Origin: Pseudacidovorax sp.
GTDB taxonomy: Bacteria; Pseudomonadota; Gammaproteobacteria; Burkholderiales; Burkholderiaceae_C
DNA: 64,000 bases
NCBI RefSeq assembly: GCF_017991995.1
Contig: NZ_JAGOPN010000001.1
Coordinates: 434,001 to 498,000 of the forward strand
Reading direction: 5' to 3'
Shown here: positions 9,935-19,842 of the stretch, piece by piece
Layout of the letters: the number at the start of each line of letters is the position of its first letter
Position numbering within the stretch: the first letter of the stretch is position 1
Made by a program: the position numbers and the translations under genes
Notes under the pieces: model-generated
Database searches by the model: none
Told to the model about the DNA's origin: nothing
The model's input: the letters and a program-made list of their open reading frames with translations, nothing else

Positions 9935-10933
9935 ATGGACGCTTCGAAGAACCACTACGACACACTGGGCGTGGCGCCCGACGCCACCGCCGACGAGATC
10001 CGCAAGGCCTACCGCCGCCTTGCGCGCAAGTACCACCCCGACGTCAGCAAGGAAGCCGACGCGCAGACGCGCATGCGCGAGATCAACGAGGCCCACGAGG
10101 TGCTCGGCGATCCCGCCAGGCGCGCCGAATACGACGCGATGGCCGAGCGCCTGCGCCGCGGCGCGACCATGGGGCACGGCGACGGCTTTGCGCCGCCGCC
10201 GGGCTGGGAAGACGGCTCCAGCTTCTTCCGCAGCGGCGGCCCGGGCGCCGGTGCCGAGGCGCCGGACCTCGGCGCCTTCTTTTCCGACCTGTTCGGCGCC
10301 GGCGCTACCGGGCCCACGGGTGGCGGTGCCGCGCGGCGCACCCGCGCCGCAACGGGCGAGGACCGCCATGCCGCCATCGAGGTCCCGCTGGAATTCGCCC
10401 TGGCCGGCGGCGAGCGCGAGATCCAGTTGCAGGCGGTGGAGCTCGACGCCGGCGGGCGGCCCCGGCCGGTGACCCGGACGCTGCAGGTTCGCGTGCCACG
10501 CGGTGTGCGGCCCGGGCAGCAGATCCGCCTGGCGGGCCAGGGCATGCCGGGCATCGGCGGCGAGCCGGCCGGTGACCTGTACCTCGAGGTGCGGATCGCG
10601 CCGCACCCGCTCTACCGCGTCGAGGGGCGCGACCTGGTCATGGATCTGCCCGTGACGCCCGCCGAGGCCGCGCTGGGTGCCGAGGTGGAGGTGCCGCTGC
10701 CGGGCGGCGGCACCGGGCAGGTGAAGGTGCCGGCTGCGGCGCGTGCGGGCATGAAGCTGCGGCTGAAGGGCCGCGGGCTGGGTGGCGACCTGTACCTGGT
10801 GCTTTCGATCGCCGTCGCGCCGGCCGACAGCGCGGCGGCGCGCGCGGCCTACGAGCAGCTCGCCAGGGCGACGGCCGGATTCGACCCTCGCCGCGACCTC
10901 GGCGCGCGCAGCCGCACGACCAGCACGGCATGA
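9935..10933 (+). CDS. cbpA: CbpA-like DnaJ C-terminal domain co-chaperone
   Basis: A 332 aa J-domain protein. The J domain occupies about residues 7-70, with the HPD tripeptide at 34-36 that triggers DnaK ATP hydrolysis. A Gly/Phe-rich linker follows, then two beta-barrel C-terminal substrate-binding domains (from about 145). No cysteine zinc-finger repeats are present, which separates it from DnaJ and places it with CbpA/DnaJB-type proteins. The usual partner cbpM is not seen next to it. It is followed by about 240 bp without a gene. Confidence 0.88.
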   Translation: MDASKNHYDTLGVAPDATADEIRKAYRRLARKYHPDVSKEADAQTRMREINEAHEVLGDPARRAEYDAMAERLRRGATMGHGDGFAPPPGWEDGSSFFRSGGPGAGAEAPDLGAFFSDLFGAGATGPTGGGAARRTRAATGEDRHAAIEVPLEFALAGGEREIQLQAVELDAGGRPRPVTRTLQVRVPRGVRPGQQIRLAGQGMPGIGGEPAGDLYLEVRIAPHPLYRVEGRDLVMDLPVTPAEAALGAEVEVPLPGGGTGQVKVPAAARAGMKLRLKGRGLGGDLYLVLSIAVAPADSAAARAAYEQLARATAGFDPRRDLGARSRTTSTA

Positions 10934-11148
10934 GGTAGGCGCTGCGGGCTCCGGACCGCATCGCCGCAGCGGCGGCGGCGCCGTCGCGCCACCGCCCGAG
11001 CCTTGGACAGCCATGCCGGCCGCGCCGCCGCCTGGCGTCCGATCCAAACAGGTTGTGCCGATCCCTTTTGTCACCGGAGCCGATGGGGCGGCCCCGCCGG
11101 CCGGGTCTGGCGCCATTGAGCCAGGGCGCTATATTCTTACCTTTTCAT

Positions 11149-11156
11149 TATCGATA
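11149..11156. promoter_or_regulatory. candidate operator upstream of the AbrB/PIN pair
   Basis: The palindrome TATCGATA lies 16 bp upstream of the antitoxin ATG in an AT-rich patch (11127-11160) that also holds TATATT near 11130, a possible -10 element. AbrB-type antitoxins usually repress their own promoter. The 10934-11126 stretch before it shows nothing recognisable. Confidence 0.3.
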
Positions 11157-11172
11157 CCAGGAGAGTAGGAAA

Positions 11173-11385
11173 ATGGCCGCCACCGCCACGTTGTCCAGCA
11201 AGTTCCAGATTTCCATTCCCAAGGCCGTGCGGGACGAACAGCAGTGGAAGGCCGGGCAGGAGTTCGTGTTCATCCCCAAGGGCAAGGGCGTGCTCGTGAT
11301 GCCCGTACCGGAGTTGGAGCAATTGGCCGGCATTGCCAAGGGCGCGCGCAAAGACGATTACCGTGACCGCGAGGACCGCTACTGA
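11173..11385 (+). CDS. AbrB/MazE-type antitoxin
   Basis: A 70 aa swapped-hairpin DNA-binding protein. The N-terminal TLSSKFQISIPKAVR segment is the AbrB/VapB (SpoVT) signature, and the acidic, charged C-terminal tail would bind the toxin. The ATG has a good ribosome site (AGGAGAG about ten bases upstream). Its stop overlaps the start of the PIN-domain toxin by one base (TGATG), so the pair is translationally coupled. It would neutralise the toxin and repress the operon. Confidence 0.88.
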   Translation: MAATATLSSKFQISIPKAVRDEQQWKAGQEFVFIPKGKGVLVMPVPELEQLAGIAKGARKDDYRDREDRY

Positions 11386-11771
11386 TGGCGGCGCAGCGCG
11401 TGGTCGATACGTCGGCCTGGATCGAATGGCTCGATGGCAGCGCATTGGGCAAGAGAGTCGGCCAGCAATTTCCGAAGAAGGCGCAGTGCATCGTCCCCAC
11501 CATCGTCCAGCTCGAACTGTCGAAATGGATGATGCGGGAAGTCGGCGAGGAAGAGGTCAACCAGGTGATGGCCTACACCCAGAAATGCGTGGTCGTCCCC
11601 CTGGACACCGCCATTGCCCTGCTTGCGGCGGACCTGCACCGCGAATACCGGCTGGCCACGGCCGACGCGATCGTGTACGCCACAGCCCGGCGCGTGGGCG
11701 CGGAGTTGCTGACCTGCGATGCCCACTTCAAGAACCTGCCGGACGTGGTGTTCTTCGCCAAGTCCGCGTAA
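11385..11771 (+). CDS. VapC-like PIN-domain ribonuclease toxin
   Basis: A 128 aa PIN protein. The acidic metal-binding residues are visible: D8 (VVDTSAWIE), E44 (QLELSKW), D94 (TADAIVYATA) and D112 (CDAHFKN). VapC toxins cut specific tRNAs or rRNA when the antitoxin is degraded. One-base overlap with the AbrB-type antitoxin gene upstream. Nothing suggests damage: all four acidic positions are kept and the length is typical. Confidence 0.9.
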   Translation: MAAQRVVDTSAWIEWLDGSALGKRVGQQFPKKAQCIVPTIVQLELSKWMMREVGEEEVNQVMAYTQKCVVVPLDTAIALLAADLHREYRLATADAIVYATARRVGAELLTCDAHFKNLPDVVFFAKSA

Positions 11772-11833
11772 GGGTCACCCAAGGACAGGCGTGACATCGA
11801 CATGCGGCGCAAGGGCCGCATGCCGGGCGGCAC

Positions 11834-12721
11834 TCAGGCGCCGCCGCCATGGACCCCATGGCCCAGATGCCGGCTGGCGGCAGACGCGGCCTCGCGCAAG
11901 GCCAGGCCCACCGGCCCCTCGGGGTCGGGATCGAACCCGCCCGTGGCGCCCAGCGCCGTGATCACCGCCCGCACCCGACCGGCATGGTCGAACAGGGGCG
12001 CCGCGATGGCGCTGATGCCCGGCAGGTTGGTGTCGCGCACCCAGGCGCAGCCGGCGGCCCGCACGGACTCGCACAGCTGCGCGATGGGCCGTTCGTCCGC
12101 GAGCGAGGCCCGATGCCGCCCATCGGCCTGCGCCAGTTCCGCCTCGGCCAACGCACGCACGCGCGCCTCGTCGCCCAGCCACCCCAGGAAGGCGCGGCCC
12201 GTGGCCGACCACAGCATCGGCAGCACCGAGCCGACGCGCACGTTCACCGTGATCGGCAGGCCGGGCTCCTCGAAGCGGACGATGGTCGGCCCTTTGTTGC
12301 CCATCACCGCCAGGAAGCAGGTCACTTCGAGCGACTCGCGCAGGTGCACCAGTGCGGGCTCGGCCAGCCGGAGCGGGTCGGCCTGGCGCATGGCGGCCAC
12401 GCCGATCTGGATGGCCGCCGCCCCCAGGAAGTAGTGCTGCGAGCCGCTGTCCTGCGTCACCAGTTCCTCTTCGACCAGGCTGGCCAGGTAGCGGTGGACC
12501 TTGGCGGGGCTTTCGCCCACGTGGGCGGCCAGGGCCGTCAGGCTGGCCCGCCCGCCCAGGCGCGCGAGGCCCTTGAGCACGGCCATGCCGGTTTCGGCGG
12601 ACTGCACGCGCTGACGGCGTTCGCGGGCACGCGCGGGGGCTTCAGGCTCGGCCGATCCGGCGGTGGCGCCATCGGCTTCGGAAACAGGGGAATCGGGCAA
12701 GGGTGGAGGTCGGCGGGGCAT
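11834..12721 (-). CDS. IclR-family transcriptional regulator
   Basis: A 295 aa regulator with an N-terminal winged helix (about residues 45-110) and a C-terminal IclR effector domain. The ATG at 12721 is preferred; the frame stays open to 12766, but that extension would run through the 16-bp palindrome just upstream. A Pro/Ala/Glu-rich N-terminal arm of about 40 residues precedes the HTH. It is divergent from a Bug receptor gene and a CYP116-type P450, so it probably controls both. Effector unknown. Confidence 0.9.
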   Translation of the reverse strand: MPRRPPPLPDSPVSEADGATAGSAEPEAPARARERRQRVQSAETGMAVLKGLARLGGRASLTALAAHVGESPAKVHRYLASLVEEELVTQDSGSQHYFLGAAAIQIGVAAMRQADPLRLAEPALVHLRESLEVTCFLAVMGNKGPTIVRFEEPGLPITVNVRVGSVLPMLWSATGRAFLGWLGDEARVRALAEAELAQADGRHRASLADERPIAQLCESVRAAGCAWVRDTNLPGISAIAAPLFDHAGRVRAVITALGATGGFDPDPEGPVGLALREAASAASRHLGHGVHGGGA

Positions 12722-12734
12722 GGTGCGCAAGGGA

Positions 12735-12771
12735 ATCGGGTTAACCCGATCCGTGAGATTACGCAATGCGT
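12735..12771. promoter_or_regulatory. operator candidates between the IclR gene and the Bug/P450 unit
   Basis: ATCGGGTTAACCCGAT (12735-12750) is a perfect 16-bp palindrome 14 bp upstream of the regulator ATG. A second, ACGCA-A-TGCGT (12761-12771), follows. Symmetry and the divergent position make this the likely IclR-family operator. Confidence 0.6.
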
Positions 12772-12838
12772 ATCAAAATTACGCCTATCAAAAACCCGAA
12801 GACGCCTTGTCGGGCGTCAAGATCTGGAGACTTTTCCA

Positions 12839-13816
12839 ATGAAGAAGCTTCTGGCTTCCTGCCTGATGGCGCTGCCGTTGCTGGCGCCCGTCGCCTCGGC
12901 CCAGGCACAACAGGCCGCCTACCCGTCCAAGCAGATGCGCTGGCTGGTGCCCTACCCGGCGGGTGGCGGCTCGGACTTCCTGGCCCGCACCATCGGCCAG
13001 CAGCTGTCCGCGCAGACGGGCCAGCCGGTGCTGGTCGAGAACAAGCCGGGTGGCAACACCGCCATCGCCGCCGCCGACGTGGTGCGCTCGCAGCCGGACG
13101 GCTACACCCTGCTTTCGGCCGACAACGGCACGCTGGTGTTCAACCCGGTGCTCTACAAGAGCCTGAGCTACAACCCCGGCAAGGACCTGGCGCCCGTCAC
13201 GCTGATGGGCCGCTTCCCGATGATCCTGGTGGTCAGCCCCAGCGTCACCGCCAAGGACGCCAAGGAATTCATCGCCCAGGTCAAGGCCAATCCGCAGGGC
13301 ATCAACTACGCCTCGGCCGGCGCGGGCAGCCCGCACCACCTGGCGATGGAGCTGCTCAAGACCGAGGCCGGCCTCAAGATGACCCATGCGCCCTACCGCG
13401 GCGCCGCCCCGGCCCTGGCCGACGTGGCGGGCGGCCAGGTGCCGGCCATGATGGTCGACCTGGCGGCCGGTGCGGGCTTCATCAAGGGCGGCAAGGTGCG
13501 GCCCCTGGCCGTGGCCAATGCCACGCGCCTGCCGCAGCTGCCCGATGTGCCGACCTTCGCCGAGCTGGGCTTCAAGAACGTCGAGGCCGCCGCGCTGGTG
13601 GGCCTGGTCGTGCCGGCCGCCACGCCAGCCGAGACGGTGAACGCCCTCAACAAGCAGGTGGTGGCCGCCATCAACGCGCCCGATGTGCACAAGAAGCTGA
13701 TCGATTTCGGTGTCGAGCCGGTCGGCAACACGCCCGCGCAGTTCGCCGAACTGCTCAAGGGCGAGAACGCGCGCTGGCACAAGCTGATCCGTGACCTGAA
13801 CATCACGCTCGATTGA
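12839..13816 (+). CDS. Bug-family (TctC-like) tripartite tricarboxylate receptor
   Basis: A 325 aa periplasmic solute-binding protein with a cleavable signal peptide (about residues 1-23, ending ASAQA). Family marks are the VPYPAGGGSDFLAR stretch, ENKPGGN, and YASAGAGSPHH in the ligand loop. Bug proteins bind carboxylates or amidated acids and are abundant in Burkholderiales, usually without adjacent TctAB genes, as here. It is divergent from the IclR gene and 65 bp upstream of the P450 fusion, suggesting that it captures or senses the P450 substrate. Confidence 0.93.
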   Translation: MKKLLASCLMALPLLAPVASAQAQQAAYPSKQMRWLVPYPAGGGSDFLARTIGQQLSAQTGQPVLVENKPGGNTAIAAADVVRSQPDGYTLLSADNGTLVFNPVLYKSLSYNPGKDLAPVTLMGRFPMILVVSPSVTAKDAKEFIAQVKANPQGINYASAGAGSPHHLAMELLKTEAGLKMTHAPYRGAAPALADVAGGQVPAMMVDLAAGAGFIKGGKVRPLAVANATRLPQLPDVPTFAELGFKNVEAAALVGLVVPAATPAETVNALNKQVVAAINAPDVHKKLIDFGVEPVGNTPAQFAELLKGENARWHKLIRDLNITLD

Positions 13817-13827
13817 TTCTTCACCGG

Positions 13828-13862
13828 CGCCCGCGCTGTCTTCCGGGATAGCGCGGGCGTTT
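13828..13862 (+). terminator. hairpin between the Bug receptor and P450 genes
   Basis: CGCCCGCGCT (13828-13837) pairs perfectly with AGCGCGGGCG (13850-13859), followed by only three T. A weak or partial terminator, which could lower P450 expression relative to the receptor or protect the receptor mRNA end. Confidence 0.6.
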
Positions 13863-13881
13863 CGCTTTCCGGAGTTGCCGA

Positions 13882-16245
13882 ATGACTGCCTCGACCGCCG
13901 ACGCCCCTGCTTCCGCTCCTGCCGGCGGCTGCCCCTTCGCCCATGCCGCCGCGCCCGCACCGGCCGCGCCCAATGGCTGCCCGGTCAGCCATGGCGCCGC
14001 CGCCTTCGATCCCTTCAGCGACGGCTACCAGCAGGACCCGCCCGAGTACGTCCGCTGGGCCCGGGAGCAGGAGCCCGTCTTCTACAGCCCGCTGCTGGGC
14101 TACTGGGTGGTGACGCGCTACGAGGACATCAAGGCGATCTTCCGGGACAACCTCACCTTCAGCCCCTCCATCGCGCTGGAGAAGATCACGCCCACCGGGC
14201 CCGAGGCCAACGCGGTGCTGGCCAGCTACGGCTTCGCCCTCAACCGCACGCTGGTCAACGAGGACGAGCCGGCCCACATGCCGCGCCGCCGTGCGCTGAT
14301 GGAGCCCTTCACGCCCGAGCACCTGAAGCACCACGAGCCGCTGGTGCGCCAGCTGGCGCGCGAGTACGTCGACCGCTTCATCGACGACGGCCGCGCCGAC
14401 CTGGTGGACCAGATGCTCTGGGAGGTGCCGCTCACCGTCGCCCTGCACTTCCTGGGCGTGCCCGAGGAGGACATGGACACGCTGCGCCAGTACTCCATCG
14501 CCCACACGGTCAACACCTGGGGCCGGCCGAAGCCGGAGGAACAGGTGGCCGTGGCCCATGCCGTGGGCAACTTCTGGCAGTACGCGGGCCAGGTGCTCGA
14601 CAAGATGCGCGCCGACCCCGACGCACCGGGCTGGATGCAGTACGGCATCCGCATGCAGAAGCAACTGCCGGAGGTCGTGACCGACTCCTACCTGCATTCC
14701 ATGATGATGGCCGGCATCGTCGCCGCCCACGAGACCACGGCCAACGCCACGGCCAATGCGATGAAGCTGCTGCTGCAGCATCCCACCGCCTGGCGCGAAA
14801 TCTGCGAAGACCCGGGCCTGATCCCCAACGCCGTCGAGGAATGCCTGCGCCACAACGGCTCGGTCGCCGCCTGGCGCCGGCTGGCGACCAAGGACGTCAC
14901 CGTCGGCGGCATCGCCATCCCGGCGGGCAGCAAGCTGCTGATCGTCACCTCGTCCGCCAACCATGACGAGCGCCACTTCGCCGATGCCGACCTGTTCGAC
15001 ATCCGCCGCGACAACGCCAGCGACCACCTGACCTTCGGCTACGGCTCCCACCAGTGCATGGGCAAGAACCTGGCGCGCATGGAGATGCAGGTCTTCCTGG
15101 AGGAGTTCACCCGCCGGCTGCCGCACATGCGCCTGGCCGCGCAGCAGTTCAGCTACGTGCCCAACACCTCTTTCCGCGGCCCCGAGCACCTGTGGGTGGA
15201 ATGGGATCCGACGGCCAACCCCGAGCGCCGCGATCCGGTCGCCCGCGATGGCGAGCGCGCGCCGGTGCGCATCGGCGAGCCCACGGGCCATGCGCTGACG
15301 CGGCCCGTGGTCGTCGAGCGTGCCGAGCCGGCGGCCGAGGGCATCGTCCGCCTGCGCCTGGTGGCGGCCGATGGCGGGACCCTGCCCCGCTGGTCGCCCG
15401 GCGCGCACATCGACGTGGAGTGCGGCGAAACGGGGCTGTCGCGCCAGTATTCGCTGTGCGGCGACCCCGACGATGCCCTTGCCTTCGAGATCGCCGTGCT
15501 GCTGGAGGCAGAGAGCCGGGGCGGCTCGGCTTGGATGCATGCCCATGCCCACGAAGGCGTCCGCCTGCGCATCCGCGGCCCGCGCAACCACTTCCGGCTC
15601 GACGAAGGGGCGAAGCGCCTGGTGCTGATTGCTGGCGGCATCGGCATCACGCCGATCAGCGCCATGGCGCGGCGGGCGCAGGCGCTGGGCATTCCCTACG
15701 ACCTCCACTACTGCGGCCGTCGGCGCGCCACGATGGCGATGGTGGACGAGTTGCAGGCACTGCACGGCGAGCGGCTGCACCTGCACGCGGGCGACGAAGG
15801 CCGGCGGCTGGACCTGGCCGAACTGCTGCGCGTGCCGATGCCCGGCACGCAGGTCTATGCCTGCGGCCCCACGCGCCTGCTCGATGCGCTGGCTGCCCAC
15901 ACCGCCCACTGGCCCGAGGACAGCCTGCGCGTGGAGCATTTCGCCTCCACGCTCGGCACGCTGGACCCGAGCCAGGAGCATGGCTTCGACGCCGAACTGA
16001 AGGATTCGGGCCTGACCATCGCCGTGCGGGCCGACCAGACGCTGCTTCAGGCCCTGCGCGCCGCCAACATCGACGTGCAGAGCGATTGCGAGGAAGGCCT
16101 GTGCGGCTCCTGCGAGGTGACGGTCATCGAGGGGGACATCGACCACCGCGACCGCGTGCTGACCCGCGCCGAGCGCGAGGAGAACCGCAAGATGATGAGC
16201 TGCTGCTCGCGGGCCTGCGGGCAGAAGGTGGTCTTGCAGCTTTGA
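13882..16245 (+). CDS. self-sufficient cytochrome P450 (CYP116-type P450-FMN reductase-[2Fe-2S] fusion)
   Basis: A 787 aa three-part monooxygenase. The P450 domain (about residues 40-455) has the I-helix AGIVAAHETT, ExxR in EECLR, and the heme ligand C392 in FGYGSHQC. A phthalate-dioxygenase-reductase-like domain follows, with FMN motif RQYSLCG and the NAD(P)H segment GGIGITP. The C-terminal plant-type ferredoxin has C736, C741, C744 and C774 (C-x4-C-x2-C-x29-C). All electron-transfer parts are present, so it should hydroxylate or dealkylate a substrate without partners. The N-terminus carries two CP motifs (GCPFAH, GCPVSH) before the P450 core. Regulated with the upstream Bug receptor, probably by the IclR protein. 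Substrate unknown. Confidence 0.95.
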   Translation: MTASTADAPASAPAGGCPFAHAAAPAPAAPNGCPVSHGAAAFDPFSDGYQQDPPEYVRWAREQEPVFYSPLLGYWVVTRYEDIKAIFRDNLTFSPSIALEKITPTGPEANAVLASYGFALNRTLVNEDEPAHMPRRRALMEPFTPEHLKHHEPLVRQLAREYVDRFIDDGRADLVDQMLWEVPLTVALHFLGVPEEDMDTLRQYSIAHTVNTWGRPKPEEQVAVAHAVGNFWQYAGQVLDKMRADPDAPGWMQYGIRMQKQLPEVVTDSYLHSMMMAGIVAAHETTANATANAMKLLLQHPTAWREICEDPGLIPNAVEECLRHNGSVAAWRRLATKDVTVGGIAIPAGSKLLIVTSSANHDERHFADADLFDIRRDNASDHLTFGYGSHQCMGKNLARMEMQVFLEEFTRRLPHMRLAAQQFSYVPNTSFRGPEHLWVEWDPTANPERRDPVARDGERAPVRIGEPTGHALTRPVVVERAEPAAEGIVRLRLVAADGGTLPRWSPGAHIDVECGETGLSRQYSLCGDPDDALAFEIAVLLEAESRGGSAWMHAHAHEGVRLRIRGPRNHFRLDEGAKRLVLIAGGIGITPISAMARRAQALGIPYDLHYCGRRRATMAMVDELQALHGERLHLHAGDEGRRLDLAELLRVPMPGTQVYACGPTRLLDALAAHTAHWPEDSLRVEHFASTLGTLDPSQEHGFDAELKDSGLTIAVRADQTLLQALRAANIDVQSDCEEGLCGSCEVTVIEGDIDHRDRVLTRAEREENRKMMSCCSRACGQKVVLQL

Positions 16246-16442
16246 ACCGGTCGCCGATTCAGCGTCCCTATTCCGCCGCCGGGCCCTGAATATCCATGGA
16301 TCGACTGACGCTCAAAAAAGACGGCAAGCCCAAACGACTGATAACCAACTGTCAATGCAACAGTGAAGCTTAAAGAATTGTTCACGTAAGCTTCCTTGGC
16401 ATGGAAAGCCCACTCCGAGTGAGCAATGCGGCGCACTACCAT

Positions 16443-16466
16443 TCCCGGCTTTCCGGGAGTGCACTC
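16443..16466 (+). promoter_or_regulatory. hairpin that sequesters the ribosome site of the adhesin gene
   Basis: TCCCGG (16443-16448) pairs with CCGGGA (16453-16458) around a CTTT loop. The right arm contains most of the Shine-Dalgarno GGGAG (16455-16459). A second palindrome, GAGTGCACTC (16457-16466), abuts the ATG at 16467. Together they could hold the start closed in the mRNA. The AT-richer stretch 16246-16442 upstream holds no gene and probably the promoter. Confidence 0.45.
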
Positions 16467-17612
16467 ATGAAGCCATGTGCTTTTAGGCTTTTTGACAAAA
16501 AGAAAATAGACGTCTTATTGGCGGTCGGCGCAGCGCGCAAACCGCTGGCAATTCTTCTGGGGGGCGCATTGATTTGCGGGGCCGCCGGCGCACAGATCGT
16601 GATCAGCGACAGCGGCGTGGCGCCGGCCAATCCCGGCGCATTGCTCGAAATGGACAGCAACAGCCGCGGTCTTCTGTTCACCCGTATTCCCCTGACCGAC
16701 AGCAGCACCTGGGGCCTGGCGGGCAGCCAGCCCGTCGATGGCATGGTGGTCTACAACACCACCTCGGGCAATGGCCTGGCACCCGGGCTCATGGTGTGGA
16801 CCAGCGGCCGATGGGTGAATGTGAACGACACGTCGTACCTCAACGTCAACGCCGGCGCCGCCGGCAATGCCTCGGCCGCCACATCGGGCGCCACCGGCAC
16901 GGGCAGCATGGCGGTGGGGCCCGACGCCAGCGCCGCCGGGGGCCAGGCGCTGGCCGTCGGCCAGAACACCAGCGCAGCCGGCGCGGGCGCCGTCGCCGTC
17001 GGGCACAACGCGTCGGCCTCCGGTGCCGGGTCGGTGGCCCTCGGCGAATCCGCCACGGCCGACACCCCCAACAGTGTGGCCCTGGGCGCCGGCAGCCAGA
17101 CCCGCCCGACCGTGGCCACGCCGGGCACGCGGATCGCCGGCAGCGACTACGCCTTCGCGGGCGGCAGCCCGGCCGGGGCGGTCTCGGTCGGGAGCAACGG
17201 CAGCGAGCGCCAGGTCCAGAACGTGGCGGCAGGCCAGTTGAGCCCCGCCAGCACGGACGCCGTCAATGGCAGCCAGCTCTACGCCACCAACCGTGCCGTG
17301 GAGGCCTTGAATGCGTCCACCGGGGTCCTGCAGAGCCGGGTCGACCGGCTGCAGGATCAGCTCAGCCGCCAGGGCTCCGCCCTGTCGGGCGGCATCGCGG
17401 CGGCTGCGGCGATGGCCGTCGTCACGCCGATGGACCAGCGGCGCTATCACCTGACCGGGTCGGTGGCGAGCTACAACGGCCAGGCGGGGGTGGGCATGAA
17501 CCTCCTGCGTCGCTCGGACGACGGCCGCACGACGCTGCATGCCGGCGTCGGCTGGGGCACGGGCGGCAGCAAGGCCATCGCCCGGGTGGGCTTCGGCGTC
17601 TCCTTCGACTGA
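16467..17612 (+). CDS. trimeric autotransporter adhesin (YadA-like)
   Basis: A 381 aa outer-membrane adhesin. A long basic N-terminus with a hydrophobic stretch (LAILLGGALICGAAGAQ) looks like an extended signal peptide. Head repeats of the S-x-A-V-G type run from about residues 135 to 215. The neck/stalk motif DAVNGSQLYATN follows, then a short coiled stalk, and the last 60 or so residues form the YadA anchor ending in GFGVSFD. The stalk is short, so this is a compact member. The ATG at 16467 was taken for its Shine-Dalgarno; an upstream in-frame start at 16401 lacks one. It ends convergent with the LysR gene. Confidence 0.88.
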   Translation: MKPCAFRLFDKKKIDVLLAVGAARKPLAILLGGALICGAAGAQIVISDSGVAPANPGALLEMDSNSRGLLFTRIPLTDSSTWGLAGSQPVDGMVVYNTTSGNGLAPGLMVWTSGRWVNVNDTSYLNVNAGAAGNASAATSGATGTGSMAVGPDASAAGGQALAVGQNTSAAGAGAVAVGHNASASGAGSVALGESATADTPNSVALGAGSQTRPTVATPGTRIAGSDYAFAGGSPAGAVSVGSNGSERQVQNVAAGQLSPASTDAVNGSQLYATNRAVEALNASTGVLQSRVDRLQDQLSRQGSALSGGIAAAAAMAVVTPMDQRRYHLTGSVASYNGQAGVGMNLLRRSDDGRTTLHAGVGWGTGGSKAIARVGFGVSFD

Positions 17613-17672
17613 TGGGCCGCAGATGGTCGCCGGAGGCCTCTTCTTCGACGCGACCGAGCCGGTCGCGGCTGC

Positions 17673-18605
17673 TCAGGCCGGCGCCGCCCGGTCCGTGCGG
17701 AGCAGCCGCTCGCCCTCCGCGCGCCACCAGTCGATGAAGGCCCGCAGGGCCGGCGAGGTCTGGCGCCGGCCCGGGTAGTAGAGCTGGAAGCCGGTGCCCG
17801 GCGGGCACCAGTCGTCCAGCACGGCCACCAGCCGGCCGCTGCGCAGGTGCGGCGCGGCCATCGCCTCGTAGACATAGGCCCAGCCGGCGCCGTCGAGCGC
17901 GGCCTGCAGCGCGAGCGGCTGGTCGTCGACCGTCAGCCGACCCGGCACGTCCAGCGCCACGCGCTCGGTGCCGCGGGCGAACTCCCAGTGATAGAGCTCG
18001 CCGTGCGGAAAGCGCTGGCGGATGCAGGGCCGGGCCAGCAGCGCCCAGGGGTCCTCAGGCGCGCCGTCCGCGGCCGCCAGCGCCAGCGTGCCGACCACCA
18101 CGAAGCGCTGCGGACCGCCCATCGGCAGGGCCACCATGTCGCGCGGCACCGCCTCCTCGAAACGGATGCCGGCGTCGCAGCCGGCGCCCACGATGTCCAG
18201 GAAGCCATCCTGCGTCTGCAACTCCAGCGCGATGCGCGGGTGAGCGGCGAGGAAGGCGGACATGACCGGCTCCATGATCAGTTGTGCGGCGCTGCGGGGC
18301 ATGTTCAGGCGCAGCAGCCCGGCGGGCTCGCCCGCGGCCTCGTGCGCGGACTGCCAGGCGGCCTCCAGCCCGTCGAGATGGGGTCGCAGACGTGCCAGCA
18401 GTTGCAGGCCGACGGCACTGGGCGCGACGCTGCGCGTGGTGCGCTGCACCAGCGGCTGTCCCAGCGCTTCTTCCAGCGCCCGCACCGACTGGCTCACCGC
18501 CGAGGGCGTGACGCCCAGGCGGGCGGCGGCGCGGCGATAGCTCTGCAGTTCGGCCACCGCGGCGAAGGCGCGCAGCTGGCGAAGGTCGGGTGGCGACGGC
18601 GTCAT
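17673..18605 (-). CDS. LysR-family regulator of the divergent aldo/keto reductase
   Basis: A 310 aa LTTR with the N-terminal winged helix (RRAAARLGVTPSAVSQSV) and a periplasmic-binding-like effector domain. The ATG at 18605 is used; a longer frame to 18662 would cover the operator palindrome. It is divergent from an aldo/keto reductase gene with a 19-bp palindrome between, the usual arrangement for a LysR activator and its target. Close to the DhpR/YafC-like group by the RFEEAVPRDMVALP stretch, but the ligand is unknown. Confidence 0.92.
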   Translation of the reverse strand: MTPSPPDLRQLRAFAAVAELQSYRRAAARLGVTPSAVSQSVRALEEALGQPLVQRTTRSVAPSAVGLQLLARLRPHLDGLEAAWQSAHEAAGEPAGLLRLNMPRSAAQLIMEPVMSAFLAAHPRIALELQTQDGFLDIVGAGCDAGIRFEEAVPRDMVALPMGGPQRFVVVGTLALAAADGAPEDPWALLARPCIRQRFPHGELYHWEFARGTERVALDVPGRLTVDDQPLALQAALDGAGWAYVYEAMAAPHLRSGRLVAVLDDWCPPGTGFQLYYPGRRQTSPALRAFIDWWRAEGERLLRTDRAAPA

Positions 18606-18626
18606 GGGGCCGGATTGTGAAGCGGC

Positions 18627-18645
18627 GCTGCATGGGCCATGCAGC
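18627..18645. promoter_or_regulatory. LysR operator candidate
   Basis: GCTGCATG-GGC-CATGCAGC is a perfect 8+8 inverted repeat with a three-base spacer, 22 bp upstream of the LysR ATG, in the 190-bp region shared with the reductase gene. Confidence 0.55.
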
Positions 18646-18795
18646 CTGCGCTGGATTGCCACGCTGGCGCCTGCGGACGACGATGCAGACCTGTCCAGCG
18701 TGCTGGTGTGCGCGCCGCGCTGGCGTCAGTTCCATCCAGGCCGGTGCCTGGCCCGCCAGCCAGGGGGCCCGCCGTCTTTCTTCCATGAGGCTTTC

Positions 18796-19842
<1,047 letters not shown>

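Noticed and set aside
13393-16146. Long minus-strand open frame opposite the P450 fusion
   Set aside because: The sense strand encodes an unmistakable three-domain P450; the antisense frame has no recognisable domain.
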